DNA from: Umbilicaria muhlenbergii
Lineage: Eukaryota; Ascomycota; Lecanoromycetes; Umbilicariales; Umbilicariaceae
Length of the DNA: 64,000 bases
Assembly: GCA_000611775.1 (NCBI GenBank)
Contig: KK106984.1
Location: 1,084,364-1,148,363, forward strand
Direction of reading: 5' to 3'
In this document: positions 33,797 to 45,535 of the stretch, in pieces
Layout: each line of letters opens with the position of its first letter
How positions within the stretch are numbered: position 1 is the stretch's first letter
Position numbers and translations under genes: made by a program
The notes under the pieces: generated by a model
What the model was told of the DNA's origin: nothing
Seen by the model: the letters and a program-made list of their open reading frames with translations, nothing else
Databases searched by the model: none

Positions 33797-34736
33797 ATGC
33801 CTCCGTTCAGAAATCCGTTCGGCAGAAGACCGCCACCTGCAAACGATCTTACTCCCGGTCAAGGTGAAAACACGCCGGCCGCGCCACCGAACGGGCAAGC
33901 AAAAGAGCCGCAAAGATCAGACTTGACAAGTTCAAGAACCTCATCCGCTTTGAGCATCAAACCAAATAAAGATGAGCCGAACGAGTTCAAGTTGAGCGGT
34001 ATGTTCATAGCGATTTGGTGACAGTGCCGAATACATGCGTTTTGCGCTTCATTGTTGGAATGTCACACATGTGCTGATCATGTCGCAGTCGTCAATGACA
34101 GCGGGGTCTATCTTCCAGTACAGTTGTCCTACCTATAGTCTGGAGTGGAAGCTGACATAAACTAGCCATCGCCGCCGGAGAAGAAAAGCTTCTGGCACAG
34201 GTCGGCGACATCGAGCAGCTCATCCAATCACCGAAGTATGCTGAGCGAGAACGAACCCTTCTCAATCTCTCGCGAATCCTTCGACTCGTACCGGAGATCT
34301 TTTGTACGTAGCCAGATGGAAGTTACCTATTCAAGTGGCACTTGCTGATCGTCGTGTGCAGGACATCTCAGCGCGATCACCTGTGTTGCCAGCCGAAACC
34401 AATCCACCAAGGCAGAGCCTTGACTCACGAACGTCACGTATGCCGCGCTCCGCGATCAATGGGTCAGGACGTTTTGAAAGACCGCAACCAACAGACGAAG
34501 AAGGCTTTGAGGATATTGGACTGAACGATGAGACCAAGCCAAAGAAAAGGGGCATCTTCTCGCGCTTTGCAGACTCCGCAGATCACTCGGCATCAGATGA
34601 CAGCTCAAGACCGAGCTCCAGTCACCGGGGGTTCCACCTTCCCGGAAGGAAACGGGGACAAAGCGGGCAGGGTGCAGAACTAGGAAACATCAATAACCCG
34701 GCAACGAATGCAGATGACGACGGTATTATCAGATAG
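33797..34736 (+). CDS. Small conserved Pezizomycotina protein (SR-rich), 5 parts as 4 exons, function unknown
   Basis: Proposed exons: 33797-33998, 34089-34117, 34166-34303 and 34362-34736, giving 247 residues; all junctions keep frame. Donors are GTATGT, GTACAG and GTACGT, and the second exon is only 29 nt. The protein starts MPPFRNPFGRR, then a Pro/Ser-rich stretch, then the distinctive VNDSGVYLPPSPPEKKSFW (across exons 2-3), ENEPFSISRESFDSYRRSF and DISARSPV, ending in a Ser/Gly/Lys-rich tail. I recognise this motif series as conserved among filamentous ascomycetes but know of no function. No signal peptide or membrane segment. The SxS/RRSF motifs look like phosphorylation sites, and the protein is probably disordered. 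ATG 33797 was chosen because upstream in-frame starts are non-ATG. Confidence 0.8.
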
Positions 34737-35215
34737 TCAGCCGCGTAACGATAATTGTCGACCCGGCTCATCCCCTCCAAGTATTAATTGTTAATTGGCG
34801 GCCCTTCGGGATAGCTCAAGTTTCGAGGAGTAATAACGGCAGTGCATCGGGACTGGAGAAGGTGTTCTTGGGCATCAAAACATTCGTTATGGTCTCGATG
34901 GTTGGTATGGTAATAGTTCATTTAGGGGCTCGAGGAGCGTATGGAGTGCGGAACAAAAACGTTAAATCCGGGTCAGGAAAATCATAATAAAATACCAACC
35001 TTTTCAACCCCCAGAAGCTTAAGAGTGGGTCTACAGCAGCTGCTGAGGCGTTCAAGGTGAATAAAGCGTACTCAGCGTAAATACTTCACCTTCGGATTTA
35101 AGTAGATTTATCCGAAAAGCAAACTTAGCAGAGTGCACTAGCGCCGCCAGAAATAACAATTCTTGGAGAGAAGAACCAACAGCGTAGAATCTGATAACTT
35201 CGACCCTGAGCAAAA
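34737..35215. other. Intergenic spacer (3' end of 33797 gene, promoter of PUF6)
   Basis: Normal-composition DNA. An AATAAAAT-like signal is seen near 34987 and a short AAATAACAATTC tract near 35150, just before the Puf6 start. No gene or RNA recognised. Confidence 0.4.
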
Positions 35216-37366
35216 ATGGCCGGACTAAAGCGCAAAGAATCCCCTGCGATCAAGAACTCGGGGGGTAGGCTTCAAAAAAAGGTGAGGACAGATAATGCAG
35301 AGGTCAAAAGAGAAAAGCGTCCGGTATCTGAGGCCGAAGCCGAGACAGACTCGGATCCAATTATTGAATCTGATACGACGGAGCATAGTGGCGAAGATGA
35401 TGGCGTCAGCTGGCCCTCGGATGATGAGGAGACAACAGTTGCTCCCAAAAAGCGCAAGTCGGGTGTCGAAGATGGAGAGGTGAAAGGGAGTGGAAAGACT
35501 TCTACTCAGGGCATTGACAACTCTGCAAGTGGCAACGGCGCTACCAACTGTGAGTTTGGATTCTGTCTCGAGAAGTGATCACTGGCTAATTAGGTTCCAG
35601 CTACATCTTCAAGAGAAGCCCATGCGAAACAGAAGGCTCTCGCGCAAGAACGCAGAGCGGCGAAGCCAAACGCAGACTCCGTAGCACGGTCGAAGAAAAT
35701 ATGGGAGCGCCTGCGGAGGAAGTCCCACGTGCCATTGGAGGAACGCAAAGTGCTAGTTGCTGAGCTGTTCGAGATCATCACTGGGAGAGTGAAAGATTTT
35801 GTCTTCAAGCACGATTCGGTACGGGTGATACAAACGGCTCTAAAGTACGCCAATGTGGACCAGAGGAAGATGATTGCCAAGGAGCTCAAGGGGGAATATC
35901 GTGGACTCGCCGAAAGCAAGTACGCCAAGTTCTTGGTTGGGAAACTTCTTGTCCATGGAGATGCTGAGATACGGGACTTGATTGTGCCTGAGTTCTATGG
36001 GCATGTCAGGCGTATGATGAAGCATCCCGAGGCCTCTTGGATCTTGGATGACGTTTACCGCGGTATTGCAACACCTCAGCAGAAAGCAATTTTACTGCGG
36101 GAATGGTATGGGCCCGAGTTTGCCATCTTCAAAACAAGTGGCGAGGACGCCGTCTCATCGGATCTGAAAGCACTGCTTGATCAACATCCGGAGAAGAGGA
36201 CACCGATTATGCGGTCGCTACACGAACTCATCAACCAGCTGGTGCAAAAGAAAACAACAGGCTTCACTATACTTCACGACGCTATGCTGCAGTACTTCCT
36301 TAACCTCCAGCCTGCAGGCGAGGAAGCTGTGGAGTTCATCGAGCTTCTCAAAAGTGATGAGGAGGGCGATCTGCTTAAGAATCTCGCCTTCACCAAGTCT
36401 GGTGCTCGTCTGGTTTGCTTAGCACTGGCATATGGCAACGCGAAAGATCGGAAGCATATACTCAAAACCTACAAAAACACCGTACAAGTTCTGGCATTCG
36501 ACAACTACGGGCACCAAGTCCTCCTCGCTGCCTTTGACGTCATCGACGATACTGTCCTAACATCCAAGTCGATCTTTCCTGAGCTCCTGGGCAAGGACTC
36601 CGCACCCGAACAACAGCAAGAGACCGTCATGTCGTATCTCGTCCACCTAAACGCCCGCATACCGCTCCTGTATCTCTTTGCCGGCAAAGCTAAATCCATC
36701 CTCACGCCCGAGGATATGGCCATACTCGACGAGATCCACGGCATCCGTGCCACAACCTCGAAGAAAGAACCCGAGACCAGACGAAAGGAACTCCTCAAAG
36801 CCCTGTCTCCGCCCCTTCTATCCTTCATAACCGCCAACGCCGAAACCCTGGTTCAAACCACTTTCGGCTGTCTCTTCATGACTGAAGTCCTCTTCGGAGC
36901 CGAAGGAGAGAAGCAAGAAGCCTTGGAAGCTGTCGCAGACTTGGCCAATGGCGGCGAAGAAGTCCAAACGGCTCTCGAATCCCCCGCCGCTGGCCGCATG
37001 CTCAAATCCCTTGTCCTCGGCGGGAAATATAACCCCTCGACCAAAGCTGTCGAGACTGTCGATCCGCCTCTGTGGTTCCACGAGATCTTGTATGCGAAGA
37101 TCAAAGACCGCATCCTCGACTGGGCCACCGGCGGGAATTCTTTTGTGGTTGTCGGCCTGCTCGAAGCGGATGGCTTCCCGGACCGAGAGGCGCTGAGGAA
37201 GACTTTGGCGGGTTCGAGCAAGGAGCTGAGCAAAGCGGCAACGCAGATGACGCCTGCGCAGAGGGAGGCGTTTGAGAGGAAGGGGCAGGAAGGGAAGGGC
37301 AAGGGGAAGGGAGGGAGGGAGGTGGGGAATAAGGGCACGCGGCTGCTTTTGCAGAAGCTCGTTTAG
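35216..37366 (+). CDS. PUF6: Puf6/PUM3 family pumilio-repeat RNA-binding protein
   Basis: Exons 35216-35549 and 35601-37366 (intron 51 nt: GTGAGT donor, GGCTAAT branch, CAG acceptor), giving 699 residues. The N-terminal 115 residues are a charged, Lys/Glu/Ser-rich tail (KRKESP, EAEAETDSD). Then a WERLRRK box and the pumilio repeats (HDSVRVIQTALKYA; SKYAKFLVGKLL; HPEASWILDDVYR), the CPL domain around residues 430-600 (TFGCLFMTEVLFG), and a basic Gly/Lys tail. Yeast Puf6 is of similar length (about 656 residues). It is nucleolar and acts in 60S ribosome assembly and in repression of ASH1 mRNA; the human counterpart is PUM3. By homology this one is nuclear/nucleolar. It follows the 33797 gene on the same strand and converges on the carrier gene. 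Confidence 0.93.
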
Positions 37367-38083
37367 TGAATCAGTGGTCATGGCTGGGGCAGTTCCCTCC
37401 GGTACGCACACTTGTCCGGCATCGGGCTTGTTGCGATCGTGGAGCTGCTGGTGCAGGGGCTTTTGGGTATGTCAAGGGGGTGCCCGGCCATGGGTACAGA
37501 GGGAGGGGTTTTCTGGCAATGGAGGGGCCTTCTACGGCGGCTTGCTGTTCAAAGCTGCTTTTAGTATAGTCACTATACGTGGCTACCGTTAAATGACCAT
37601 CTTTTGTCACCGTCTCATTTGGATAGTCGATGAATACTTGTTCGATACTATTCTGTGGGTATGGCGTCTGCTGGTGTAATGCGTTAAAGGCCTTTGTCAA
37701 ACGTCACCGGAATGATCCCAAGGCAACAATTGCATCCTTCTAGGTTAAGATATCCGAAGTTTGAAGAAATGAAAGTGGCTAGAAATTACTACGTTGACTC
37801 TGTTTGTGGGCCGGTTAGATGTATATCAGTGTGTAGTATAAGCCGTGATTAGAAAGACAGATCTGTAAAATGTTCTTGTTCTAATCATCTTTCATTCTTC
37901 GTTCACTCTTCTTCTGTCCTTATTCTCATTATCTTTTATCCTTCTGCTATCCTTCTTCTATCCTTCTTCCATCCCTTATTTCACTTTACACAACCCTCAT
38001 CTCTATTCACACCCTATACTACAAACCCTTACAACCTACACCAACTGATCCCCTCTCCACCAACCCCACCTGCCCCCCCAACC
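37367..38083. other. Convergent intergenic spacer with pyrimidine-rich tract
   Basis: Lies between the 3' ends of PUF6 (+) and the carrier (-). The part 37890-38080 is C/T-rich with repeated ATCCTTCTTCTATCCTTCTT words and then C-runs that continue into the carrier's last codons. On the - strand it would be a purine-rich 3' UTR. No gene. Confidence 0.5.
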
Positions 38084-39235
38084 TCACCCCACCGCATCCC
38101 CCTCCGCCCCCATCCTCCTCCCCTCCAACCAACTCCTCCCACTCTCATAAATCCCCAAATAAAGCCCACTCCCCAAGCAAGTCCACGCGCTCCTCAACAG
38201 CCCCCCCCTAAACAACCCCTTCACCCCCTCCGTCCGCCAAATCTCCCTCCCCACAGCAACCCCTCCCGCCCTGCCCCCCCGCGCCGCTTGCCGCGCCCGC
38301 TCCATCTCAACCTGGGCGTCTTTCCCCTGCGCAGCCACTTCCTCGAGTGCTCTGTCGGGATCGCGGGCCGCGCCGAGCATGATGCGGGTTTTGACGACGT
38401 CGATCGGGGTCGTGATGAGCGCGGCGACGGAACCCGCTGTGCCGGCTGCGACGGCGGTGACGGTGCCGCGTTCGAGTAGTGTCCCGCTGGACTTGTTGCG
38501 GGATTTGCGGTACGCGAGTAGCGACGCTTTCAGGTGTTCGTACATGGGGAAATGCATGGCCGTGAACGGGAGATTGCGAGCCGCCAGCGCCGTGTAGCCG
38601 CGCCATAATTGGCTGGGTTTTTTGAATCGGCGGAGGGTGAGGAGGGTGGCGGTGGGGTCGAAGGCTGTGGTGCGGGCGGAGGAGGAGGAGGAGGAGGAGG
38701 ACTTTTGTACCATTTGCGCGTTTTGCTTGAGGACTTCGGCGGGGGTGAGGATGAAGCAGGATACTAGTTCGGCGATGGAGGAGGCGGCGGAGTGGACTAT
38801 GGCAACTGGGATCAGAGGCGCGCCGGAGGAGGATACCGGGTTGGCGTGGGTCAAGAGAGATTTGGTCCCTTCATAGGTCGTGAAGAATGCTCCTGCTGGT
38901 GATTATACACGCGTGAGCCATAGCTCTCGAGGATGCCAGAGGGAGGGCTTGTTGGGCATTGGCGTACATGAGGGTACAGTGACTATTATGATACTGCCAA
39001 CGCCTTGATATAGCCCACGGAATAATGAGCGCTTGACTGCGTTGGTCGAGGCATTGGTGTAGAGTCGTTTGTAGTCTGGGGACTGGATTCGGGTTTTGAT
39101 TGTATCGAGAGGGTATACAAGCAGGTCAATAGTGAATGCTGCAAAGGCTCCAGCCTAATATCGTCAGCGAATCATTGTAGACCGCATCATGTTACTGCAT
39201 ACCACTAATATATCAGTGTTGGTGTTGTAAGACAT
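38084..39235 (-). CDS. Mitochondrial carrier family (SLC25) protein, Pet8/SAM-carrier-like
   Basis: Exons on the - strand: 39235-39203 (11 codons), 39154-38968, 38895-38084, giving 343 residues; introns 48 and 72 nt. All three carrier signatures are present: YPLDTIKTRIQ (repeat 1), LTPAEVLKQNAQM (repeat 2), TTPIDVVKTRIM (repeat 3), each with the P-x-[DE]-x-x-[KR] core, and FRGLYQGV / WRGYTALAARN as second halves. VPSSGAFFTTYEGTKS is typical of the carrier fold. The P-A-E-V-x-K-Q form of repeat 2 resembles Pet8/SLC25A26 (S-adenosylmethionine carriers), but a long Ser-rich, poly-Ser/Arg insert after repeat 2 helix 1 is unlike Pet8, so the substrate is left open. It acts in the inner mitochondrial membrane. 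The extreme 3' end is C-rich and low complexity. Confidence 0.88.
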
Positions 39236-41096
39236 CAGACTGTTTCAACAATAATATTTTGGTGATATCGTTTGAAAAGTGCTCACGACGTCATCGTCTC
39301 AAGCGATACATCATGAAGCTAAGTCGTATTCGAACAGCAGGCTGGCCATTAACATTTCTCAGATGAGGAGGCCCTTTGATGTTCAAAACACACTGCAGAG
39401 AAAGTTTGAGGGCCAAGTTGCGTTCTTGATTTCACTAAAAAAACGTTGCCTTTTATCATCGATTTGCTGCTGAGGATCCCCCGAAATTCTCTACTCTGAG
39501 TACTTCAAAACTGTCACTTGTTTCGATAGTACGCCTGACCAGTCAGGTAAGGTGAAGTGCTCCAGTATCTTCGCTGCAGGTGCAAAAGCTCGACACGAGA
39601 TAGAGGAATCCTGAAGCATGTCTGTCAAGCGAACCGTCCAAATAAGTGGCAGTCTTCTGATGAAGCACCCCTCGATGTTCTGTTTGGCGAAGAGGGCTAA
39701 ATGCACCGATGCTGAAGGTTGAAGTCGTTGAGCTCTGTACTACACTCCTGCCTTTACTGTTGGTTATATTTCGTTATCGTTTTGCTGCTGAGGACCCCGC
39801 GGATTTCTCTGCTCCGAATGTGCCAGTAGTCTTGATGGTTCACCTGCTGTGTGTCTGCTGGTCGCTGAGGACCCCCAGACGAGACACAAGGCTTGTACTC
39901 GTACGAGTGTCCATTTAACTAGATAGGGTTACAGAGGACTTTCAAGGGCTTCACTCCGAATTCAATGCTGTGGGGGAATGCCAGCTTTCTCATCCGGAAG
40001 GCCAGCCTTTTGATGCGTGAAGTGTTTCTGAAAGGCCCATCGATGCTCATAGCACAAGTCAAGCTGTATCCTATAGCACCTTCAGTTTCAGGTCGGTTCT
40101 ATCGCCACGCCTGAGGCAGAAACGGCGTCACCACTCTGGCCTGTGTGAATCATTGAAGCTTTCGAGGCAAAGCATGGTTTCTCTGGTTGCCGCTTGCCGA
40201 AGCAGCGGAGATGTCAGGGTCTTTTGATATTAGGCCCTCTCATTGGTCCGTTCAAGTAACCGCCTTCAATGCTCGGGCCGGATCTCACGCTGGCATGACT
40301 AATCAGGATCCAGTTCAACAGTCTTGGTCGACATTATTGTTCTCCATTAGGCCATATCTTATCAGACTGGTGCTCGTGCTCCCATGAGGGAAGAGTGGGA
40401 AGGCGTAGAAGAGTAGAAGAGTAGAAGAGTCAAAGAGTAGTGCCGAAAGAGCCTTGCACATCGAAGGATGCTGGCTGACCGGTCGAAGATCCTTGCCTAG
40501 CTGAACCTAGCTGGAGCACACCTTGAATGACGTACGCCCGGCCAGGCTGAGAAGGCCCCTTTCCGCCAAGCCAGTCGGAGTCGGGCGTCCCAGCTTGCGA
40601 GCAGTCTTGGTCTCAGGCTCGCCAGGCTCCAGCTTAAAACACATGAGCGAAGGAGGCACCGGACACCCTTTGTCGATTACCTTGGTAACCTGCAATCTTT
40701 AGCATACGTCCTCAGTCGCAACGAGGCTCCGCATTCCGTCGACAACCAGCATAAAGTCGTTGCGCCACGCTTTTCTGCCAGTCGCACATTTGATTCGCGC
40801 CACTGCGAGACAGCTACTACCAGTCGATCCATCACTGTACTCACAGCTGGGCACGAAAAACTCTCGAACGAGCACTTCAGTCAGATCGCATTCGGATCAT
40901 AAAGCAAACACTCCATTACCGACTCTATCACCCGAAATCACTCGTGGCGACAAGCATTAATCATCCGTCGAAATTCATTGTACTTCGACCCCTCACATAA
41001 GGTTCACACGCAACTCAAGCTTTCCCGAAGCCAATTCCACTTGATCTTGACCGACATTCGCTTGGCCCCATCCATCCCAGGCCGAACAGCGCGATC
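39236..41096. promoter_or_regulatory. Long divergent intergenic region with diverged duplications
   Basis: Sits between the carrier (-) and the DUF3824 gene (+), so both promoters should be here. It contains two related blocks (from about 39458 and 39774) sharing TTTGCTGCTGAGGA.CCC and TTCTCT.CTC, a third GCTGAGGACCCCCAG near 39864, and a short AGAAGAGTAG tandem repeat at about 40394-40440. No open frame with protein-like content. It may be an old repeat or a pseudogene whose parent I cannot name. Confidence 0.5.
40394..40440. repeat. Short AGAAGAGTAG tandem repeat
   Basis: GAAGAGTAGAAGAGTAGAAG followed by AGTCAAAGAGTAG: a 10-bp unit about four times, the last copies imperfect. Confidence 0.8.
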
Positions 41097-42974
41097 ATGT
41101 CGTACGAATACGACCAGCAGGAGTCGCATCGGCGACACAAGTCGGAGCGTTCTCGACGGGACCGACCGGTCTACGAAGAAGAGGAAATCATCGAGACCCG
41201 CAACGGACCTCCGCGAGGTGGTCGGACGATGGATTTGGCCCGTCGACCTCGCGACGATAGCGACTCCATCGAAGAAATCCAACGTGAATTCCCGCCTGGA
41301 GAAGGTGCATACGTGCAGCGACGTACCACTGTGCGAGACAAGTACGCTTCTGCTCCACGGCGGGCTCGCTCCATCGACCGTGGCTATGAAGAGGATTATT
41401 ATGGGGTAGATGCGCGACGGTCTGATCCCTCTGTCGGAGGGGGAAGACGCCGCGGTGGACGGGACAGTGATCGAAGACGTAGGGATTCATTCAATCAGAG
41501 ATGTTCGCATTTTGGCTAACATGATCCAGACAACCGCCGGAGCAAATACGAGTCCGAGTCCGAGTCATCCGACTTTGACAGTCCGCCTCCTCGCGAACGT
41601 CGTAAGTCTCTAGGTGAACAGGCGCTTGCGGCTCTTGGTCTCGGAGGATTGGCAGGTGCTGCGGCTGGCGGACGCGACCGATCTGAGAGCCGAAGTCGTG
41701 CCGGGCGTAGTGGCCGTGGCAGTAGTCGACGTCGTCACCGGTCCTCGTCTTACGACTCCCGCTCTCGTGAACGTGAACCTGATACGCAGGCGAAGATCCA
41801 GCAAGCTGTCAAAGCAGCTCTCATTGCCGGCGCAACTGAAGCGTTTCGAAGCCGCAAGGAGCCTGGCGGATGGACCGGAGACAAAGGAAAGCGTGTTCTG
41901 ACAGCAGCTATCGGTGCCGGAGGTATTGATGGCCTTGTCAGCGGTAATGACCCAGATAAGAAAGGAGGTCGTCACACTATCGAAGCTGTCATTGGAGGCC
42001 TGGCGGGTAACAGACTGATCAACGGCCCTAGAGACAATGAGCGCTCTAGGTCTCGAGGAGGAGGGGACAGGAGAAAGAGTGGTGGCTTCGGTCTCAAGGA
42101 CCTTGCCGCTGGTGGAATAGCAGCGGCGGGTGCAAAGGCGTTGCTTGACCGCAGCCGCTCCAAATCTAGAGGCCGCAGATCTTACAGCAGTTCCGGTTCC
42201 TCGTACGACAGTAGCCCTCCTCGCAAAAGAAGCTCAAGTGTGGGCGCTTTCGCCAAAAGGGGACTCGGCAAGGGTATGGCCATGGTTGGCTTGGGCAGTG
42301 GCGGTAATGATCAGTCAAACTATCGGGATTCGAGGAATAGTGACCGCGATGGAGGGTATCGTGATCAACAAATACGTCCACGTGGAGGAGGGGCCGAGGA
42401 GAAGAGTGGTACTAGCAGCAGCTCGGAAAGCGACCTGGACATATCGTCGTCTGAAGAGGAGCGTCGACACAAGAAGATTCGTGGAAAGGAATACCTCACC
42501 GCAGGTCTGGCAACCGTGGCGACAATCCACGCCGCTCATTCAGTTTATTCGTCCTACGAGAACAGGCAAAAGCGCCGCAAGGAGGTGTTGCAGGGGAAAA
42601 TGTCTCCGGAAGAGGCGAGAAAAAAGAAATCCAAAGCCACCCTGCAGGATGCTGCAAGCGTTGGTATCGCAGCTCTGGGTATCAAGAGTGCGATAGGTGA
42701 GTGGAAGGAAATGAAAGAGACGCGGAACGAATGCCATGAGTTTGAGTCCAAGGCAGAGAAGAGAAAGGAGAGGAGGCTCCAGAGGATGAGAGGAGGCGAC
42801 AAGGCCGGTAATGGGAACTATCGCTATTCAGAGCCGAATCTCAACCAAGCCTACCAGAACGGTGGATATCAGAATGGCTACGGTAGCGGCCCACGGTACA
42901 ATGATGGCAATCCTTATAACAGTGGTGCCCTCCCTCCGCCACCCATGGGGCCTCCTCCATCACGATATCACTAG
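41097..42974 (+). CDS. DUF3824-type, Ser/Arg-rich fungal protein
   Basis: Exons 41097-41478 and 41530-42974 (51-nt intron, GTAGGG donor, GCTAAC branch, CAG acceptor), 608 residues. The N-terminal third is RS/RD/Asp-rich (RRHKSERSRRDR, RRPRDDSDSIEE). The middle has Gly/Ala-rich hydrophobic blocks separated by Arg stretches: LGLGGLAGAAAGG, KAALIAGATEAFRSRKEPG, RVLTAAIGAGGIDGL, IEAVIGGLAGNRLINGPR; this series is the mark of the DUF3824 family of filamentous ascomycetes. Further C-terminal are KEYLTAGLATVATIHAAHSVYSSYE and LQDAASVGIAALGIKSAI, then a charged helix and a Tyr/Asn/Gly/Pro-rich tail ending PPPPMGPPPSRYH. The repeated Gly/Ala helices could associate with membranes (glycine-zipper-like). 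Function unknown. Confidence 0.88.
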
Positions 42975-43897
42975 GACAGCTGCTTGTGCGGCACTGAGTA
43001 GCATGGGATGTTAAGAGGAAATGAACTTGATATTTACGCGATTTCTAATGGAATGAGAGCACACAAAGGGTGGCAAGATGGACAGGCTAAGCTGGGGTTT
43101 GAGGACATGCAACTTGGCTTGATGATGGGGTACGATGGTTATGAGCTTTTCGACGGATCCCTTCATACTCGGTGGTGCTATGAGGAATTGCGGGTTTGGG
43201 GCCTTTGCCTTCTAGATTGCGTAGCTAACAACTACTCACGACTCATGAAGTAAATGGATATTAGGCGTCAGTGCTAGCCTGTCCAATAACGACTGAAACT
43301 TTTCAGTTCAAGTCTGCCACTGATTTGGATGGTACGCGTGAGGCGTGGCAGGCACGGCAGGGTGAGAGGGTGCAAATAAACGCTGTGCTGTTCGCTTAGC
43401 GGCAGAGACAGCCTGTATATCGGTAAGACCTGCTCGGATGAAAACGTCTCTTATGATGAATCTGCAGGCCTCACCGAGCTGGATATTTCATCTGCCCAAA
43501 GGTTCTCGTGATCTTTCTTCGTTGTTGACTTATTGGCGAGGTTTCAGCTCCTTCTACGCCGAGCCCTGCCATGTAACCCGAGACTTGAGGGCCGGTCCTG
43601 GAGTCTTCTGACTAAGGTACCTTAGTCTTCTGACTACGAGTAGTATACCCGCCGGGCCACGGTCGGGATGTGATTCGTCATAAATTTCCCCATACGCGCA
43701 TGACGTTGTAGCTGCTTGGATAGCCAAAGCTTGGCATACCTTGATGCTCCTGCGAGATTCTTCTTCGCCAATAATCGGTCACCGACGTGGCGACACAAAC
43801 GGTGATGTGCTTTCTATTAATCCATCAGCAGCACACTTTGGTCTGAAGAACACATATCAATCTCAATCCTAATCTCACTCTCACTCTCGTTCTCAGA
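42975..43897. other. Intergenic spacer, promoter of the PIN-like gene
   Basis: No gene seen. Contains the short duplication/palindrome GTCTTCTGACTAAGGTACCT then TAGTCTTCTGACTA (about 43604-43637) and, just before the next start, a CT-rich leader CTCACTCTCACTCTCGTTCTC (about 43874-43894) typical of fungal 5' UTRs. Confidence 0.45.
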
Positions 43898-45535
43898 ATG
43901 TCAGGAAGTCTCACGACGTCCTTTCTGGGCGCACTCCAGGCCTCGCTGTCTGTGTTGCTCACGATTGGCTATGGAGTGATTGCCGCACAGTACGACCTGC
44001 TAAAGGGGTCGAGTGCGAAGGACATTAGCAAAATATGCGTCAAGATGTTTTTGCCCGCCTTGCTGATTGCGAACGTAGGCAGTCAACTGCATTCGGACAC
44101 GGCAATGAGATATGTACCGATTCTGGGTACGTCTCTCTGCACATGCGGCGTCTTCGTTTCACAAGTGTAACCCCAAAGGACGGCCGCTAATCAGCTGCAG
44201 TGTGGTCTCTTATCTATACGCTGGCTTCCATGGCCATTGGCTTCATCCTTACCCGTCTCCTCAGCCTTCCTTCCTGGGTCACCCCGGCCATCTGCTTCAA
44301 CAACACGACCTCTCTTCCCCTCCTCCTCATTCAGTCTCTCGATGCAACGGGCGTTCTCTCCACCCTCCTCATGTCCGAGTCGGATACGACCTCCGCAGCC
44401 ATCACGCGTGCAAATTCCTACTTTTTGGTCTGCTCTATTGTATCAAACTCCTTGACGTTTGCGGTTGGACCAAAGCTCCTGGGTGGAGAGGACTCGCCAG
44501 ACGAGGAGGAAGAGGACAAGAAGCAGGACAATCCGGATGGTATAAATGGTACTGAGGATGTCGAACAAGGCCCATCCAAGCCTACCTGGCTAGCAAATGG
44601 GTACTTCGACGACGACCCTTACTTCGACGACCACGCTAATGGTCGCGCTACCGGGCACGCCAATCAAGATGACGACGAAGAAGTCACAGAGGAGACTTCG
44701 CTTCTCCCCGACACGATTCTCCGCCATGCCGACGCTGCTGGCCGCGAGGTCTACAAAGAGGGTAAGAAGGGCTGGGACAAGCTTCCGCACTGGGCGCAGG
44801 ATTTCCTGGAGTTCCTGTATGCCTTCTTAAACGGCCCATTGATCGGAGCGGTTATCGGGGCCATCGTCGGGCTTGTACCATCGCTTCACACGGCATTCTT
44901 CGCCGCCCAGGCGGATGGTGGGATCTTTACGGCCTGGTTGACGAGCAGCTTGGAGAATATAGGTGGGCTTTTTGCGTCGCTGCAGGTTGTCGTTGTCGGA
45001 GTCAAGTTGAGCAGCAGTCTGAGGAAGATGAAAAAGGGGGAGGATAGTGGGACGGTGCCGTGGCTACCGATGTGCCTGGTGCTGTTCATTCGGTTTATAC
45101 TGTGGCCTGGGTGAGTCCTTCTTCCAACCCTGCTTCCTGCTACTTGAGTGGACATCGACATATATATCAGAAGATCCAATTCTTGCTGACCCCAAGCGAT
45201 TCCCGTCAACAGCATCTCCATTGGCGTCATCTACCTCGTCGCCGCCCGAACCCACTGGCTTGGCAGCGACCCCATGCTCTGGTTCACAATGATGCTGATG
45301 CCCACTGGCCCGCCCGCACTGAAATTGACCGCCCTTGCGGACGTCAACGGCAATAGCGATGAAGAAAAGATGGCCATCGCCAAATTCCTAACAGTAGGTC
45401 GCCCGTTGGTAAGTCGAAAAGGGTCTATAATTGGCGCTGACGAACACACAGATCTCCTATGCGGTCAGTCCACTGATCTGCATCGGTGTTGTGGGAAGTC
45501 TAAAAGCCAGCGAGTTTATTATGGCCAGCACATAG
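43898..45535 (+). CDS. Auxin efflux carrier/PIN-like (AEC family) membrane transporter
   Basis: Exons 43898-44126, 44201-45110, 45213-45393 (or 45408), 45452-45535, giving 467 (or 472) residues. Membrane helices 1-5 lie in residues about 5-190 (SLSVLLTIGYGVIA, SKICVKMFLPALLIANVG, WSLIYTLASMAIGFILTRLL, VTPAICFNNTTSLPLLLIQSL with the conserved Asn-rich turn, YFLVCSIVSNSLTFAVGP). Then comes a long acidic cytosolic loop (DEEEEDKKQDN ... DDDEEVTEET) and helices 6-10 (LIGAVIGAIVGLVPSLHTAFF; LENIGGLFASLQVVVVGVKLSSSL; LVLFIRFILWPG; SIGVIYLVAAR; SYAVSPLICIGVVGSLKAS). The split by an acidic loop is typical of fungal AEC proteins, probably in the ER or plasma membrane; the substrate is unknown in fungi. 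Intron 3 has two in-frame donors, GTAGGT at 45394 and GTAAGT at 45409. The first gives LTISYAVSP, closer to relatives as I recall them. Confidence 0.9.

Noticed and set aside
36818-37411. A 197-codon - strand frame over the PUF6 3' end
   Set aside because: Lies fully over the CPL domain of a well-supported gene and has no recognisable content.
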